Origin: Ophiodon elongatus
Lineage: Eukaryota; Chordata; Actinopteri; Perciformes; Hexagrammidae
NCBI GenBank assembly: GCA_016806645.1
Contig: JACSYO010002174.1
Location: 724,501 to 788,500, forward strand
DNA length: 64,000 bases
Direction: 5' to 3'
The position numbers were made by a program, and so were the translations under genes. Of this stretch, positions 29,575 through 42,853 are shown in pieces. Within the stretch, counting starts at the first letter, position 1. The number at the start of each line of letters is the position of its first letter. The notes beneath the pieces were generated by a model, which did no database searches, was not told the origin of the DNA, and saw nothing but the letters and a program-made list of their open reading frames with translations.

Positions 29575-32500
29575 CACCCCTTCCTGTCTTGATGTCACTG
29601 TGTCTTAAGTTCAGTTCTGTTTTTTTTTTAATAACAATGCAAATCAGAATATTCTATATTAATGTATTACTATTGATATTAACTAATGAAACACAAAATA
29701 TAATGAACTTATTATTGTCAATTAATAAATAAAATATAAAAAATAAATCACAAAATTATTTTTTATAATTAAAGAACAGGATGTGCAGAACAACCAGTTG
29801 AATAATTAATGTTAGTTACAGACCTTCTGTACTGAATGAGACTTATTGTGCTCTGAATGCTATTGAACTCTTACTTCTCATTCTAATGTTTCTTTTTGTT
29901 CTGCCGCCACTTTAAAGGTTTGTAACGTGAACTGTATCTTGCTTCTAGGTCAACGCTTCCCTTTCCAGGAAGTCAAGAGCAGTATGAGGTAAGCTAAGTA
30001 AATCTTGGGGTTTTCCTTCTTGTTTTGTATCGAGCTAAACTGAGCGAGTCGCGTTTTATTTTTTCCAAAATAAAGTGTCTGCATGGAAAGACAAACCAGC
30101 TGCATCGTGTTTATTTTGCATTGATTTGGTTCTCTTCGTGTTTTCAGGTGTTCATTAAGGATCTCGTGTGGAATCTCTTCGGAGAAGGAAACGACGTGTT
30201 TAGAGAAGGGGAATGGACGAAATCCATCGAGATGTACACCGAAGCCTTGAGTATAGCAGAGTACGCCGACTCGGAAGAAATCTGTGTTCCGACAAGTTTA
30301 CTGGAAAAGCTGTACGCGAACCGAGCGGCCGCCTACCTGAACATTGTTCCGGTAAGCAGGCGACCGCCACACTCCGTCCCAATCACGTCCCTCTCCCCTT
30401 TGTCTCTCCCTGACATTTTATATATGCAGTTAAATAGTACAAATACAAGTCCGAAATACAACAAGCAGATTTGTATCTCATAAAATCCCCCTCAAATGTC
30501 ACGTTTGAGGTCCCGGGGTTTCCCACAGCCCAGATTACTGGCTCAAATCAACCTATACCAAAACCCAATTCACAAAATGTCACAACAAATAGGTTTTTAA
30601 ATGTCACTGCAGTTTCAGAGGAAGAGCTTTGTTTTGTTCCATTTTGTTGTCCTCTGATTCTCAGACTTTCTAGAAGGGTCCTCTGTTTCTGGTCCATTAA
30701 GCTAAATCCCCATTTTGTTGGTTGTTTCATATACTTTGTGTACATATATAGTTCAGGTGTCAACTGACATAGTTTTTGCTGATTCGGCTGTCGTGCCACA
30801 TCACATAGTATGTGTCTAAAAAGCTCCCATGTGATTGGCTACTTGCTACTGTTAAGAATATTGAGACAATTATAGACATTTTGACCCGTCGAACTCGGGT
30901 GTAACCTTATTAAATACATCAACCACGAGTGCTGGAATCTCCCATTACGTCATGGACCAAGATCCACACAATGTTTGGATTGTGTACGCACTATTGGTTT
31001 TTACTTCATTTCAAGCACTTGGTGTCATCATAGGACAAAAAAGAGGAGCTTTAAACCAGAATTACTTCACAATGTGCCAGTTCTTCCCATGAAGATACAG
31101 GAAATACTTGAGAGGTTGTGGAGAGAAGAACATGGAGCATGTTTTTAGTTTTAATCTCCAGCTCCTCCAGAATAATGATGTCCGTTAACCTGAGGACGCG
31201 CAGGTTTAATGGTTGACTCGACTAAATGGGGCCGACCTCCTTAGTGTGATTCTTTTGTAACGAGATTTCACTTTCATTTTGAATCTACCTCGCCTACATC
31301 AAAGGATCTTTTTTCAGGGCAAGTTCATTGAATGGGTACATCGTGTGGCCGTACCTTACAGGCCTCAACACTAAAAAAGAATTTCAAAAATGTGGCAGGA
31401 TGTAAACCAGGCATCCGCTTTTGGTTGCCGAAACTGAAAATATGGTTGCCATTTCTAAATGTTTTATTTTGATTAATTAAGATGCTGTGCAGTTCCGTCA
31501 CTTTAATAATGAAAATGTGACATAAAAGAATAAAAGCTGTTTTTTTTTTATCTAATATGTTAGAGAATTTGAATCCCCAGTGCGATCAGTAACCGTGTCC
31601 CGTAAGTGACGCCACGATCAGCTCGTCCATCACAACGCATCTGTCAGCTCTTCCTATTTTATTTTACGTGTTAAAAAGCGGTTGCCACAAATTGGTTGCG
31701 AGTTTCTCAAAACGGTTGCCAATGGCAACCTGGCAACCTTTACTGTTGATCCTTTTTTTTTTTTTTATCCAAACAGAACGGCTCAGATTACCTGTGTGTC
31801 ATGTTGCAGCATACCCATAAGGGGTTCCTCTGCTGGCTCTCAAGAATACCAATAAAACACAGCAGCCACATAATTGACTTTTGAACGCAGTTCATCTGAA
31901 ATCTGAACACCAGTGGAGGAACTCAGGATCCACTTAGAAAACGTCCGTTCGGGGGGAGAGAGAAATGCTGCTTTCAGGGAAACATTGGGGTCTCCTCTCC
32001 CCTCGGTGTCCTTCTGCGTTACATGCTGTTCCACGGCAGTGAAAAGCACTCAGCCGTCTTCAGGGAAACCACACCCACACCTGCCTCGACTCACTGAACA
32101 CGTGAAGTCAATCCCTGAACAAACGGTGGCTACTTTGTTCCGTGTTCCAGCACAATGGTTCAGTAAAGCTGTTCTAACTCTGAGACGTGTCCTCTCCCTC
32201 AGGGCCTGTTCGACCAGGCGCTAGAAGACTGTGAAAAGGCTCTCCATCTGAACGAGGGCAACTACAAAGCGCTGTACAGAAAAGCTAAATCTTTGAAGGA
32301 GATGGGGAGACATCAAGAGGCCTACGAGGCTGTTGCCAAATGCTCTCTAGCAGTGCCTCAGGTAAGGTGCAACGCATGCGTGTGTTATGTTGATTTATCC
32401 GAATGTGCTGGAGATCCACTTACTTTTTATTTACAAAAAAAAGAAATACGCAAATTGAACCGCCGAGGGGATTCATGGTGCTTCTGGCCTGTTGCCTGGC

Positions 32501-35500
32501 TGGCACTCGCTTTCAATGCTGTGTTTCTGTTACCTTTAGTTTGAATGAAGACATTTCAGGTTACACTGATGTCGGCCCAACTTCGGTGTAATTAGCAGCC
32601 CCATTTAGTTTAAGAAACTATATATTTTTTTCTGCACCGGCGATGATCGCATCACCTCTCCTCATCTCCAGTATGATGAAAAACAGGACTTTAGATGTGT
32701 TGCACCTTCAAAAGGTTGAAATACACAAGATGGCTCAGTCTTGATGCATAAAAGCAAAAATACATAGGTGCAAAGTAAAATCCTTGCAGATGAGGGGAAA
32801 AAAAACCCTTGACTCCAGCGTGTCAGAGAATAATTGGTTACTGAAAATGACAGTTTTGGCAGTGGTTGCAGCGAGAGCGTTTGAATAAACACTGTCCTTT
32901 TGCGTCGTCTCCCCAGGATACCAGTGTCACAGACCTGACTCAGGACCTTGCCAAAATTTTGGGATTGAAAATCCGTAAAGCTTATGTAAGGAGTAAGGTA
33001 TGTGTGTGTCTCTGAACTGAATCTCAAACTGTCATGACGCTTAAGGCAAACAAATGACAAGCATTTAAAGTCCCACTATTTCCTTTTTCTACATGTTGCA
33101 GTTAATGCCATACATTTGAATCTGTCTCATTTATTTTGAATTCATGGCTTTTCAGAAACGTAGGCAATTTCTGCACATGCATCGAGCCATAATTTAATGA
33201 CTCTTGATTCCATTTCAACAGCCTGCCTTGAATGTTTTGCGAGCATCGAGTTATCAAGATGCATCATGTGAGAAGGTACGCAACACAACCATCTCAATAT
33301 TTATGGATACTCTCCCGAGAAACATGGCGTTCAATGATTTCCTTCTTTTTTTCTTTCTTTCTTTAGTTTTCCCATGGCTCGTCTTCAGTTGAAGATATAG
33401 AAATTGGTAAGTATTGTATTAATACAGCTTTTGATTTGTTAATTAAATTGGAGAAAGGACTAAAGTCCCCCCCCCCCCCCCCGTTTCCCCCTCGTTGTGT
33501 TTCAGAAGTGCCTCGGCTCACCCAGGAAAGCAGTGTTTTGGCCCCGGCTCCAATCCCAGCTCCAGCGGCGGTGCTCCCGCCTCTAAATGAAGCAATAGCG
33601 GATGAACTTCCTCCCAACAACATTATGTCGTCTGTAACCTCGTCGGAGCCGCCGGGCTTCGAGTCCGTCTCCCTGCCCGTGTCCGTGCCCACGTCCTCCC
33701 CTCTCCCCGTGCCCTTGTTCGTCAACGGGTGCAGAACCAGTAAGCCTTGCACGATGCTCGACACCAGTCAAGATTTTGACGCCGACATCATTGGGGACGA
33801 CCTCGACGACCTTCTGGACCAAGCCGGCCCCGAGTCAGCCATGGTCAGTGAGCAGATATGGCCGCGGGGGGGCGAGGAATGAAACGGCGTGTCCGTGTCT
33901 GAGCACGAGTGTGACTTTTTTGTCTGTCTCCTCCCCTGCAGGTCATACCCACAATGAAGGGGCCTCTTCCTTTGCCAACCAGTATTGCCTCCGGCAGCTC
34001 CATGTCGAGTCCATTCCTGATGCCATCTCACATCAACCCGTTTCTCCACAGCAGCGCCCAGCAGTGCACCGTAACGCTGCCCCCCCTGTACCACAAGTCG
34101 GGGTCAAGTACGTACTTTGGTATGGACACCTTCGATGCCCTGCCCCCGCCGCTGGACTCCCTGGATAGTCTCAACATTAGCGACTATAAAACAGGTACGC
34201 TCCTTTTGCTACCCGGCCTGCTCCGTCAGTCGCTGTGTACAAATATCAGCTGAAAGATAAATAACCTTCAATTTGTTTTTCCTCCCGTCTGTGAAAACTT
34301 CAGATTATGCTCAGAGTCGATTCATTCCACAGGTAATTTGTGTTCATGAATTATTAGTCATCGTCAGCCAAGGCGTTGTTTCAGGCTTTGTATTGGGTCT
34401 TGATTCACGTTTCTGTTTCTTTCTGACCAGCTGAACAATATTGAAAGCCCAATGGGAATGGCTGTGGGAATGCCTGAAGTGAAGGGTCTTCCTGCGGCTG
34501 TGGATTTAGCAAAGAACCCCTTAGCTGAAACTCATGAATTCAAACAAGCGTGTTCAAGCTGCTACGTCAAAACTGGTGAGGAATATATATATATTTTTTT
34601 TTTTTTTTTACAGTCCGGTTGTGTGTGTGTGGTCCTTGTCTTTTTAAGGGAGGGCGGTACCGTTTGGTGTAATGTGTTAATTTGTTTTGGTATCCACAGG
34701 GCCCGGAGTGTTGGATTACACGCTTCACACAGAAGAGCATAAATGCAAAAAGGACGCTTTACTCGGCAGAATGAAACACTCGCTAGACAAAACGTGGAAG
34801 CTCATTCGGCCGAGACCAACAAAAACCCAATATGTTGGACCTTATTACATTTGTAAAGGTAACGGTTTATTAACCCGTACATTTCTCCATATTGTTCCAT
34901 TTGCCTTCACACATCCAATCTGTTCGCTTCCCAGAGAAAAATAAATATCATGAATGTAAATCTGAAGATGGCAATGATGTTGAGAGAGAGCCAAATGTTC
35001 GTTGGTGGTAATAGAAAATATTCATACGAGAACTTCTTTTTTTTTTTTAGTAATACCAATTGTTAATAGAAATTAATATCAGTTCCCTCGGCATGGTAAG
35101 GCTTTCACCATTTCACGTATTTCACTTCCTCCTCCTATTTATGAGACATAAATATTGACATTATTCAATGAGCATTTGTAGCAGCTTTAGTTTCTGGCAC
35201 TTTTTTTTTTTTTTTTTTTTTTTTATAAAAACACGTTGCTGTTGTTGCCACACAAGTCGTGTCTCACACTGCCGTGTAACCCGTGTTGTTTCAGAGGTGG
35301 CTATTGGGAAAGAGTGCCTGTACCCGGGCCACTGCACATTCGCATACTGCCAGGAAGAGATTGATGTTTGGACGCTGGAACGGAAAGGGTTCATCTCCAG
35401 AGAGCTCCTCTTCGATCCCTACGGGCCCAACTCCAACATCCGGTTGACTGTCCCCAAGATCTTACAGGAGCATCATGGGATATTCATGTTTCTCTGTGGC

Positions 35501-37196
35501 GTGAGTGTTTTAATTTCATGTTCGAAAACCAGTATGAGCTCAGGGTGTTGTATGTAGTCATGGTTACTGCAGTGGTACCGTGCTGCTGGGAGAAAAATAA
35601 GTTTGTCTCATAGTGAATGGATATTTACCACCTCTGATGTGTCCTTAACTTATAGGCTCTGTTTTGCTTTATCCGGGGCAAAATGTAAAAATATGAATGT
35701 GATAACTGTGATGCTGTGCTTCCCATGTGTTAGTCTGATGCTCATTAGTAACTGCCGTCCTTGGATCAGTTGTTAGGGACTGTTTAGAGTGGTGTCAGGA
35801 CTCCAGGTTATCTGTGTTCTGTCATCGCTGTTTTTACAGACTTGTAATTTTTTATTATTTTTTTTTATATTTCCAGGTGTGTTTTGACCACAAACCCAGA
35901 ATAATCAGCAAAACCAACAAAGACGACCTTTCGCTTTGCTCTCATCCGGTGACGAAGCACGACTTTGAGGATCATAAGTATGTCGTCTCCCATTTCACAG
36001 CTCTGAAACTGGAATTATCTGGAATCGTGTGATGGAATAAGAGCAGGATTATGAACGTGTGTACATTGTTGTCCCGCTTTGTCTCGTAGGTGCCTGGTCC
36101 ACATTTTGAAGGAGAATACGGTCCGTTATTCCAAAATCCGACCCTTGAGTCCTCAGTGCCAGCTGGATCTTTGTCGGCATGAAGTCCGCTACGGCTGCGT
36201 GAGAGAGGACGACTGCTTCTACGCCCACAGCCTCATCGAGCTGAAGGTCTGGATGATGCAGCACGAGCTCGGTGAGACTCTCCTAAGCGCTGGGCGCTGT
36301 CGTGCTGCCAGCACAGTTCTTCTAACACAACACCTTTTGCTAAACTTGTCACTGCGAAATTTTATATAATTCAATTATTTCCCCCGATTTTTTTTAACTT
36401 TTTTTAACTTTCGCTTCATGTAGGTATCACTCATGAAAGTATTGTCCAGGAGGCAAAGAAGTTTTGGAATTCAACAGCTTCGTTGCAGGGAGCTCAGGTA
36501 CGCCCAGCTTCAGGACCCTGGTCGGGGTTTTCTCACGCGCATTGCTGCTCGTCAGTCTGAGTTGGTTGAGTTGGTGTAAACATTTTAGTTGCATTGCCGT
36601 TGCTTTGTGTTAACCGCAGTCCTTTTTTATATCCCTTCAGCAGCTTTCCAGCGCACAACGGAGATTTGGGCCTCCAAACCTGAAGATGATGTTTGTTTGT
36701 GGCCAGTGCTGGAGAAATGGCCAACTCAGCGAAGCCGACAAAAACAAGAAGTATTGCTCAGCGAAGGCGAGACACACGTGAGTACTGAGACGTCTTCAAC
36801 GTGAATTATTGGACCGGAGGAGAATCGATCAGTGACTCTGTTTCCGTCCGTCTCAGGTGGGCTAAAGACCGGCGGGTGGTGCTCGTAAGTTCCCACGAAA
36901 GGAAAAAGTGGACAACAGTAAGACCACTCCCAACCAAAAAGCCCATCCCGTCTCAGTTTGAGGTACGTGTTCCTCACAGTTCTCTGCTCCGCGGTGGTTC
37001 TTTGTATTTCTGATGAAACTACAGATCTCTCTGCGATGGTCACCGAATGTTGTTTTCCCATTCTTAGATTTGCATGCATGTGACGGCCGGCAAGAAGTGT
37101 CAGTACATTGGGAATTGCACGTTTGCTCACAGTCTAGAAGAAAGAGACCTTTGGACCTACATGAAGGAAAACAACAGTGAGTTCTGTCTGGGAGAT

Positions 37197-37243
<47 letters not shown>

Positions 37244-38766
37244 CTTTTTAATTAATATGTGACGCACGCACCAGTCGTAATTACTCATTTCCTCTGCCCT
37301 CGTTTAGTTCCAGACATGGATCAGCTTTATGAGCAGTGGCTCCAGTCTCAGAAGCCGGGCTGGGGGGACGAGACCTCCAATAACTCGGTCAGGGAGAACG
37401 GCAAACAGATCCACATGCCAACCGACTACGCTGAGGAAGTGGTGAGTTTCAACTGGTCGGGGCATTTAGATCACAGCAGGGCTGTCCTCAGGCGAGGACG
37501 TTAACACTCCTAATCAATTAGTTTCACAGATCTGTTGATTTTAAATTGAGTTTCTCCACAAAGAATCACTTTAAAGTCCCAGTGAAGCAGGAGTTAGTCT
37601 TTAGCTTCTGTACTGTGAAGTATTCCCACTCAAATGGAATATTTGAGCGATGTACATTTACAAGAGGGATTTAAATCAAATCCTTCACATTTTATTGGAC
37701 CACTAAAAGTGGGCGGGCTTAGAATGTAGCGCTCCCGGGGACTGCGACGCCACGCACGCCTCCCTTGTCGCTAAAAGTTGTAGATGGATTGATGGATGTC
37801 ATATTGTTGGTTGGTAGCAGCTTTCGTAAGCAAACGTCATATTTTGTTTTTCAGGAAGAAAAGATTGAGCTTTTTTTTGGGGGGGGATATATTGTTTGAT
37901 AAGTGCACAATATTACTGGCTATGTGATCTAAAAAGGTTAAAAAGACTTTTAAATCTTGTGGTCATACATTTCTTGGGAATAAGTTATTCAGCAAAAACA
38001 AAATTGACAGAAATCTAAAACCCAAATGACCAGTTAGTCCAATAATTGTCTGAGGGGGCCGCTCTACATTATACAGCGTCTCTGAGGGTACGGTTTACTG
38101 GAAGTCAACAGCTTAGTTGAGTTAAGTTTCTTTCCTCGTCCATAAACTGTTCCAGAGTCTGTGATGAAAACGCCCTCAGTAGCTGTCAGAATGTTTGTGT
38201 CTAATGGTTTAATTGAATATTGTTTTAATGTAGTTGTTTACCAAGTGATTAACAGCAACAGCTTTAAATGATTAAACAGGCGGTAGTCAGTCATTTGTGT
38301 AAATGAAATTTGCTCCGTGTGTTTTCACAGGCTGGCAATCACTGTTGGCTGTGCGGGAAAAACTGCAACAGTGAGAAGCAGTGGCAGCAGCACATCACGT
38401 CGGAAAAACACAAAGACCGAGTTTTCAACTCCGAGGACGATCAGAACTGCTGGCAGTATCGCTTTCCCACGGGCACTTTCAAAGTTTGCGAGAGGTAAGA
38501 GTACCGGCGACCGAACGCTCGTACGTCACCGGTCGGATGTTGACGGTTGACCCTTTGACCTTTTTTGTTCTCGCAGGTTCCTCAAAAACACGTGCACGGA
38601 GGACGAGTTGTGTAAGATGGCACACGGGGAGCAGGAACTAAAAGAGTGGATGGAGCGCCGGGAATTCCTTTTGATGAAACTTGCCAAAGCCAGAAAAGAC
38701 CATCTTATAGCACCAAATGACAATGACTTTGGGAAATACAGTTTTCTGCTTAAAGACATTATTTAA
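28470..38766 (+). CDS. zc3h7a: Zinc finger CCCH domain-containing protein 7A, complete
   Basis: RNA-binding protein of the ZC3H7 family, linked in the literature to microRNA precursor binding. Coding exons: 28470-28537, 29949-29988, 30148-30351, 32203-32361, 32917-32997, 33222-33275, 33367-33406, 33506-33843, 33942-34194, 34304-34332, 34431-34575, 34700-34858, 35295-35500, 35877-35977, 36090-36271, 36424-36497, 36641-36777, 36857-36962, 37068-37176, 37308-37441, 38331-38494, 38577-38766. They sum to 2973 nt, 990 aa (human about 971). Domains: TPR region about 37-157; Pro/Ser-rich acidic linker about 216-420; cysteine/zinc modules C522-C531-C537-C542, C654-C662-C668-H672, C794-C803-C809-H813 and C926-C934-C940-H944; a C2H2 finger C878-C881-H894-H900. 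It ends NDNDFGKYSFLLKDII. Sequence such as QEEIDVWTLERKG and the C-terminus matches 7A rather than 7B. The start ATG follows an AG at 28437; a 5' UTR exon probably ends at 27144. Confidence 0.96.
29515..29571. repeat. (CA)28 microsatellite
   Basis: Perfect CA array in the intron between coding exons 1 and 2 of zc3h7a. Confidence 0.97.
37200..37240. repeat. (CT)20 microsatellite
   Basis: Perfect CT array in the intron after zc3h7a coding exon 19, about 65 bases before the next acceptor, where it can act as an extended pyrimidine tract. Confidence 0.95.
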
Positions 38767-39229
38767 TGATGCGATGACGATATTCATGCTCACTTGCAAC
38801 TAATGCAGTATTCAAACAGTCGTGTCAGGTGACCCCCCGAGGGGCCTCGAGGAAACAGCCTGATCGCAGCATGATTTTAAAGAGGGCGCTCAGGACCGGC
38901 CCTCTGATTGGTGGCCGCTTTACTCTGAGCTGCAGTAGTGTTATCGTTAACAAACAGAGTGGAAGACGCTTTGCTATGCGCCGTTCAGTAGAACATCTGG
39001 AAGCGGCACGTGCAAACCTCCATCAGAGACGCTCAGATACGGTTGACCTTCAAAGTACCTTCTTTTCCCCCAAACAGTTTTTATATGTTAATGACCTTTT
39101 CAGTTCCATGTGTTGAGTATGGGATACTTAAAGCCTGAGTTCAGTTGACATTCTCTTATTTTAATCCATCACCATAGGTCATTTTCACTTTCCATTTATT
39201 AATATACCAGTGTAATGGACACCACTCGA

Positions 39230-39235
39230 AATAAA
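39230..39235 (+). terminator. zc3h7a: Poly(A) signal of zc3h7a
   Basis: AATAAA lies 464 bases after the zc3h7a stop codon and is followed by a T-rich run. It is the first canonical hexamer in the 3' UTR on this strand that I noticed. Confidence 0.65.
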
Positions 39236-39708
39236 GCTTCTTTTTTTAAACGGTTTTAACTGCTGTGTGTTTTGTTAATCACATCATATCTAGTCATGTG
39301 AAGTGTTCCCATATTCTACGTAATTAAACACTGAAGATATATTTCAAGAATTTAGAACCTTAGAAGGTGCTAAATTAGAAAGTCGGAGCATATTTATGAT
39401 TGACAGATTGCCTCCATATGGCTCTCAATGACTGCTGAGCCGGCGGCTGGAAGCTAACGGGGTTAACAGGTACCTGAGGAAGTACTCAAAATACTTCAAT
39501 GCCTCAAACTTGTACATTCATCAGTCTGTCACAGGCAGATTTTAAATGGATATTTTTGCATTGTGATTTACTTATTTTGTGTAAATCAAGATGGAATTAA
39601 ATATTTTGTCCTTGAAAAACAAAATGGGGTTTTAATCTTTGTGTAATCCTAGTGCAGTATCTATAATCATCTGAATTCTGTTTGTACAAGAGAAAAGTAG
39701 GAGTCATC

Positions 39709-39714
39709 TTTATT
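39709..39714 (-). terminator. rmi2: Poly(A) signal of rmi2
   Basis: TTTATT on the plus strand reads AATAAA on the minus strand, 263 bases after the rmi2 stop. It faces the zc3h7a poly(A) signal about 475 bases away, so the two genes converge without overlapping. Confidence 0.55.
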
Positions 39715-39976
39715 TAGTATTTGTACAAACATCTTACTCCGACATGCTCGGCGTAGGAGCCGAGAGGGAAAGTTAAGCTTCATTCTGACACGAAGTCTGT
39801 TCAGTCGAGGTCTTTGTCCCTCTTGCGTCACACCTCGCAGCCAGAAGCCCGACCTCACGTAGAATCCACTCCTCCTCCTTTGAGGTCGTCTTTTTTTTTC
39901 CCCCCCATTTGTCAAGAATCCCTTGAATGCTGCTCGCCCAGCTGGACACGCGTGACGGGAGCATGTCGCTCCGCCT

Positions 39977-41695
39977 TCAGGCCAGCACCTGCTGCAGGTC
40001 CTCCACCTCCAGCTTCCACATCCTTCTGTGGAGCCCGGCGAGCTCCGAGAGGTCCGCCATCTTCACGGCACGGATCACCGGCTCCGGGGAGACGGCCATG
40101 ACGACGCCCATCACCATGACATATTTGCCTTCAAATGGATTCAAGGAAACAAAGTTCGAGATATTCACTGCTCTGTAGTCTGAGCTCAGCCCATTCAGGA
40201 CTGGCAGAGGTTTGTCATCAGTAAAACAAAAAAAACACCTTTATGTGTTAAACTACAGGAATGCTTCATATTCTAAAGCGTGTGAAGTTGCAGCGTTACA
40301 CACCTCTCCATAAGTGTTAAAGACGTCCTGGTGTTGTGCAGACAGGCTCAGTGATATTAAAGTTAATGTTAGTAGCTACAACTCTGCCTTTGCTTCTGAA
40401 ATTGGAATGATTTGCTGTAAGAAATGCCCAGGCTTTTGTTTGCTGCTGCTGGGGAACTTGAAATATTTGACAGTGGCGATATCATTTAAAATTTAAAGTT
40501 ACAAGATGAAAATAAAAAAAGGGAATTTTCACAGTTTTTCACTACTGAGGACAAGACCAGAGAAATCCAGATCGAGGTCCAATGTGATCTGAATGGAGGA
40601 TTTAAAAAAAAAAAAAAAAGAAGCAGTTTTTTATGTTTATTTCCTCAAACAGAATAAAGGTTTGGTAAATAGATTTGTTTACAGTCTTAACACCCTCTAT
40701 GTTCAACTGGTCCAAATACAGATGATTTTTTCTTCTAAATGGCTGTTTAAAAAAGCGAAAACATACAATTAGTCGATTAATCAATCATTAGATCAACAGA
40801 AAAATAAACTACTTTGATAATCAATTAACAGTTAAAGTCATCATGAAAAAAAGCAAAAATATTCTCATGTTCCAGATTCTTATGTGAGGATTTGCTGTTT
40901 TTTCTTCTATTTTCTTCTATTGTAAATTGTAACTTAAGTCAGACAAAACACGACCTTTGATGACTTTTACTCACATTTTGTTATTATTTTCTGACCCTGT
41001 ATAGAAATGATTCATTGATTAATCAATAATCTAATGCCATCTACTATACTGTACTTAATACCAGAACACATACAGTGGCCTGGGCACCTGTAGCACTTTA
41101 AATCTATTTATATGTCAAAGCCTGTTTTACAGTATTTTTTGTAGAAAAGTGAAATAAATAAATACCACCTCTGAAACATAAAATCTTAAAACAGCAATAC
41201 AGCAATCTGAAAAATGCACTTTTGAGAATACTAAAAAAAAAACAAGTTTTCTTGCAGAATGCTATTTGTTAAAGATACCCAATACATAATACAAAATAAA
41301 GAAAAATATACAAAGTGCAAATGAGAGGTTATTCCCCACTTTCCTGGATCATTTTGCAGATAGGAGGTTTTGCACTTAGGCCATCGATATGACTTATTAT
41401 CGAGTCAGAAACCAGCTTCACCTTGGGACAGACACGGTTTCCCCCGGGGGATGTTGTTGACGCCCTGCACCGCGAAGGTCCCCGTCTCATCCAGCAGCGT
41501 CACGGCGCTTTCCTCCGGCCGGACCTCCAGCACGGTCCCCTGCATCCACACCAGAGAGGCCGGCAGAGAGCGGCCTCCGGCCAGCCGGATAACGCAGCCG
41601 TCCCCGCTGTCGGCCGTCCCGCGGCTCTCGGCCGCCCGCAGCTGTCCGGACAACACTTTGACCGGCGGTGGGCGCTTCTTCCCCGCGTCGCTCAT
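39977..41695 (-). CDS. rmi2: RecQ-mediated genome instability protein 2, complete
   Basis: OB-fold subunit of the BLM-TOP3A-RMI1-RMI2 dissolvasome, which resolves double Holliday junctions in the nucleus. Two coding exons on the minus strand: 41695-41422 and 40128-39977, together 426 nt, 141 aa (human 147). Exon 1 carries VKVLSGQLR, SLVWMQGTV and IPRGKPCLSQ. Exon 2 continues GKYVMVMGVV, SPEPVIRAVKMADLS and WKLEVEDLQQVL, matching the family through the OB fold to the C-terminal helix. The ATG at 41695 gives a protein starting MSDAGKKRPPP; an in-frame upstream ATG at 41806 would add 37 residues that look like 5' UTR. The intron is 1293 bases with a GT donor and an AAG acceptor. The gene is tail-to-tail with zc3h7a. 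Confidence 0.95.
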
Positions 41696-41770
41696 CACGG
41701 ACCGCCGCTCCCGTTTTGACGGTGGCTTGAAAAGTTTTGCATCGCCCGCTGTCCCGCCACTTCGTGTTAT

Positions 41771-41820
41771 ACCGGAAGTTGTGGGCGTGTTTACCGGAAG
41801 AAACAACTTTGACTTCCGGT
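41771..41820 (-). promoter_or_regulatory. rmi2: Three ETS-type motifs upstream of rmi2
   Basis: Within 50 bases upstream of the rmi2 start there are three ETS/GABP cores: ACCGGAAGT at 41771, ACCGGAAG at 41793 and ACTTCCGGT at 41812. Clusters like this are typical of TATA-less housekeeping promoters. Binding is inferred. Confidence 0.5.
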
Positions 41821-42569
41821 CTGGAATCCTTCAGAGTAAAGGCGTCTTATGCCCAGTGTATACATCCTTTTTTGAGTGCGTTGAGAATCGCAGTATTATT
41901 TAACCCTTTTACTTTCAGACTTATAAATATATTTAGAACAGTTCTGTCCTTTCTGGTCATTTTACAAATTGTGCTATATGTCACGTGCAGGTTCAAACCC
42001 ATTTTGGAAGCTATTTCTGGGTAAGAGTAGTATTTTTGTGTTTTGAGAAATAGGAACACATTCAACTGTGTTGTGTTATCCGCCATCAGTCTCAGCAAAT
42101 TCAGCCTCAATAGTGCCGTGACCTGCAAACTATAAGTTTGACTAATGTTGAAATTCTAGTAGGAAACAAACATCCTTTCACTTTGATGGATATTGTTGTA
42201 AACGGTGCTTTAAAGTTAACGCTGTGCTACTCATTAGAAAGCACAGCGCTGCTTTTAGTAAAGCTTTAATGGTTTAAAATACAAGGCTGTTTATTTATTT
42301 CATGCTCTCCAGAGATAATATACCAATTAATCCTGCAAGTTGTGAAAATATGTGTGATCTGTGTCCGTTGTCACATTAATTTGACTCACCCCAGTAAAGA
42401 CCAGGGAATAAATAATGTTTTTTTTATAAAGCCATTAGAATTTCCTCAGTTCAGAGGTGTTCTGCTGAATAAAACACTTGATGTTTGGTACGTGGAAACA
42501 CAGATTTATGGTCTGAGACCAAGCATTTTGGTCATCACACTACAAGCTGCGTTTAATATAAACCAAACA

Positions 42570-42760
42570 CCAGGAATCACCCAGCAGGACGGAACGGCAG
42601 AGAAATACAGAAAAGCTCTACGGGAAAATATGCTGCAGTCTGCAAAGGAACGGCTACTTGGGAGATGCATTCTTCAGCAAAACAACCCTTTAAAAAGGCC
42701 AAATCCCGACCTGAATCTAAGACCCATAGACCCTCATCAAACTAGAGGAGAGTCAGTGGT
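42570..42760 (+). mobile_element. Tc1/mariner transposase fragment
   Basis: A short stretch of an open frame resembles the C-terminal catalytic part of Tc1-like transposases. EKYRKALRENMLQSAKERLLG is followed by a damaged FQQDNDPKHT-like string (ILQQNNP), and PNPDLNLRPID resembles the SPDLNPIEHLW motif. Only about 60 residues survive and the spacing is collapsed, so this is a relic. Its flanking inverted repeats were not found. Confidence 0.6.
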
Positions 42761-42847
42761 GGGAAGACCTGCCGTGTCAAATGTGCAACGTTTTGGTTCC
42801 TAACAAAGTGAATAAAAAACAAATGTATTTCATTTCATTAAATAAGT

Positions 42848-42853
42848 TTTATT
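42848..42853 (-). terminator. ubfd1: Poly(A) signal of ubfd1
   Basis: TTTATT on the plus strand gives AATAAA on the minus strand about 280 bases after the ubfd1 stop codon. Confidence 0.5.

Noticed and set aside
33363..33764. Long antisense open frame across zc3h7a coding exon 8/9 region
   Set aside because: Shadow of GC-rich proline codons in the real exon; crosses splice sites and has no family resemblance.
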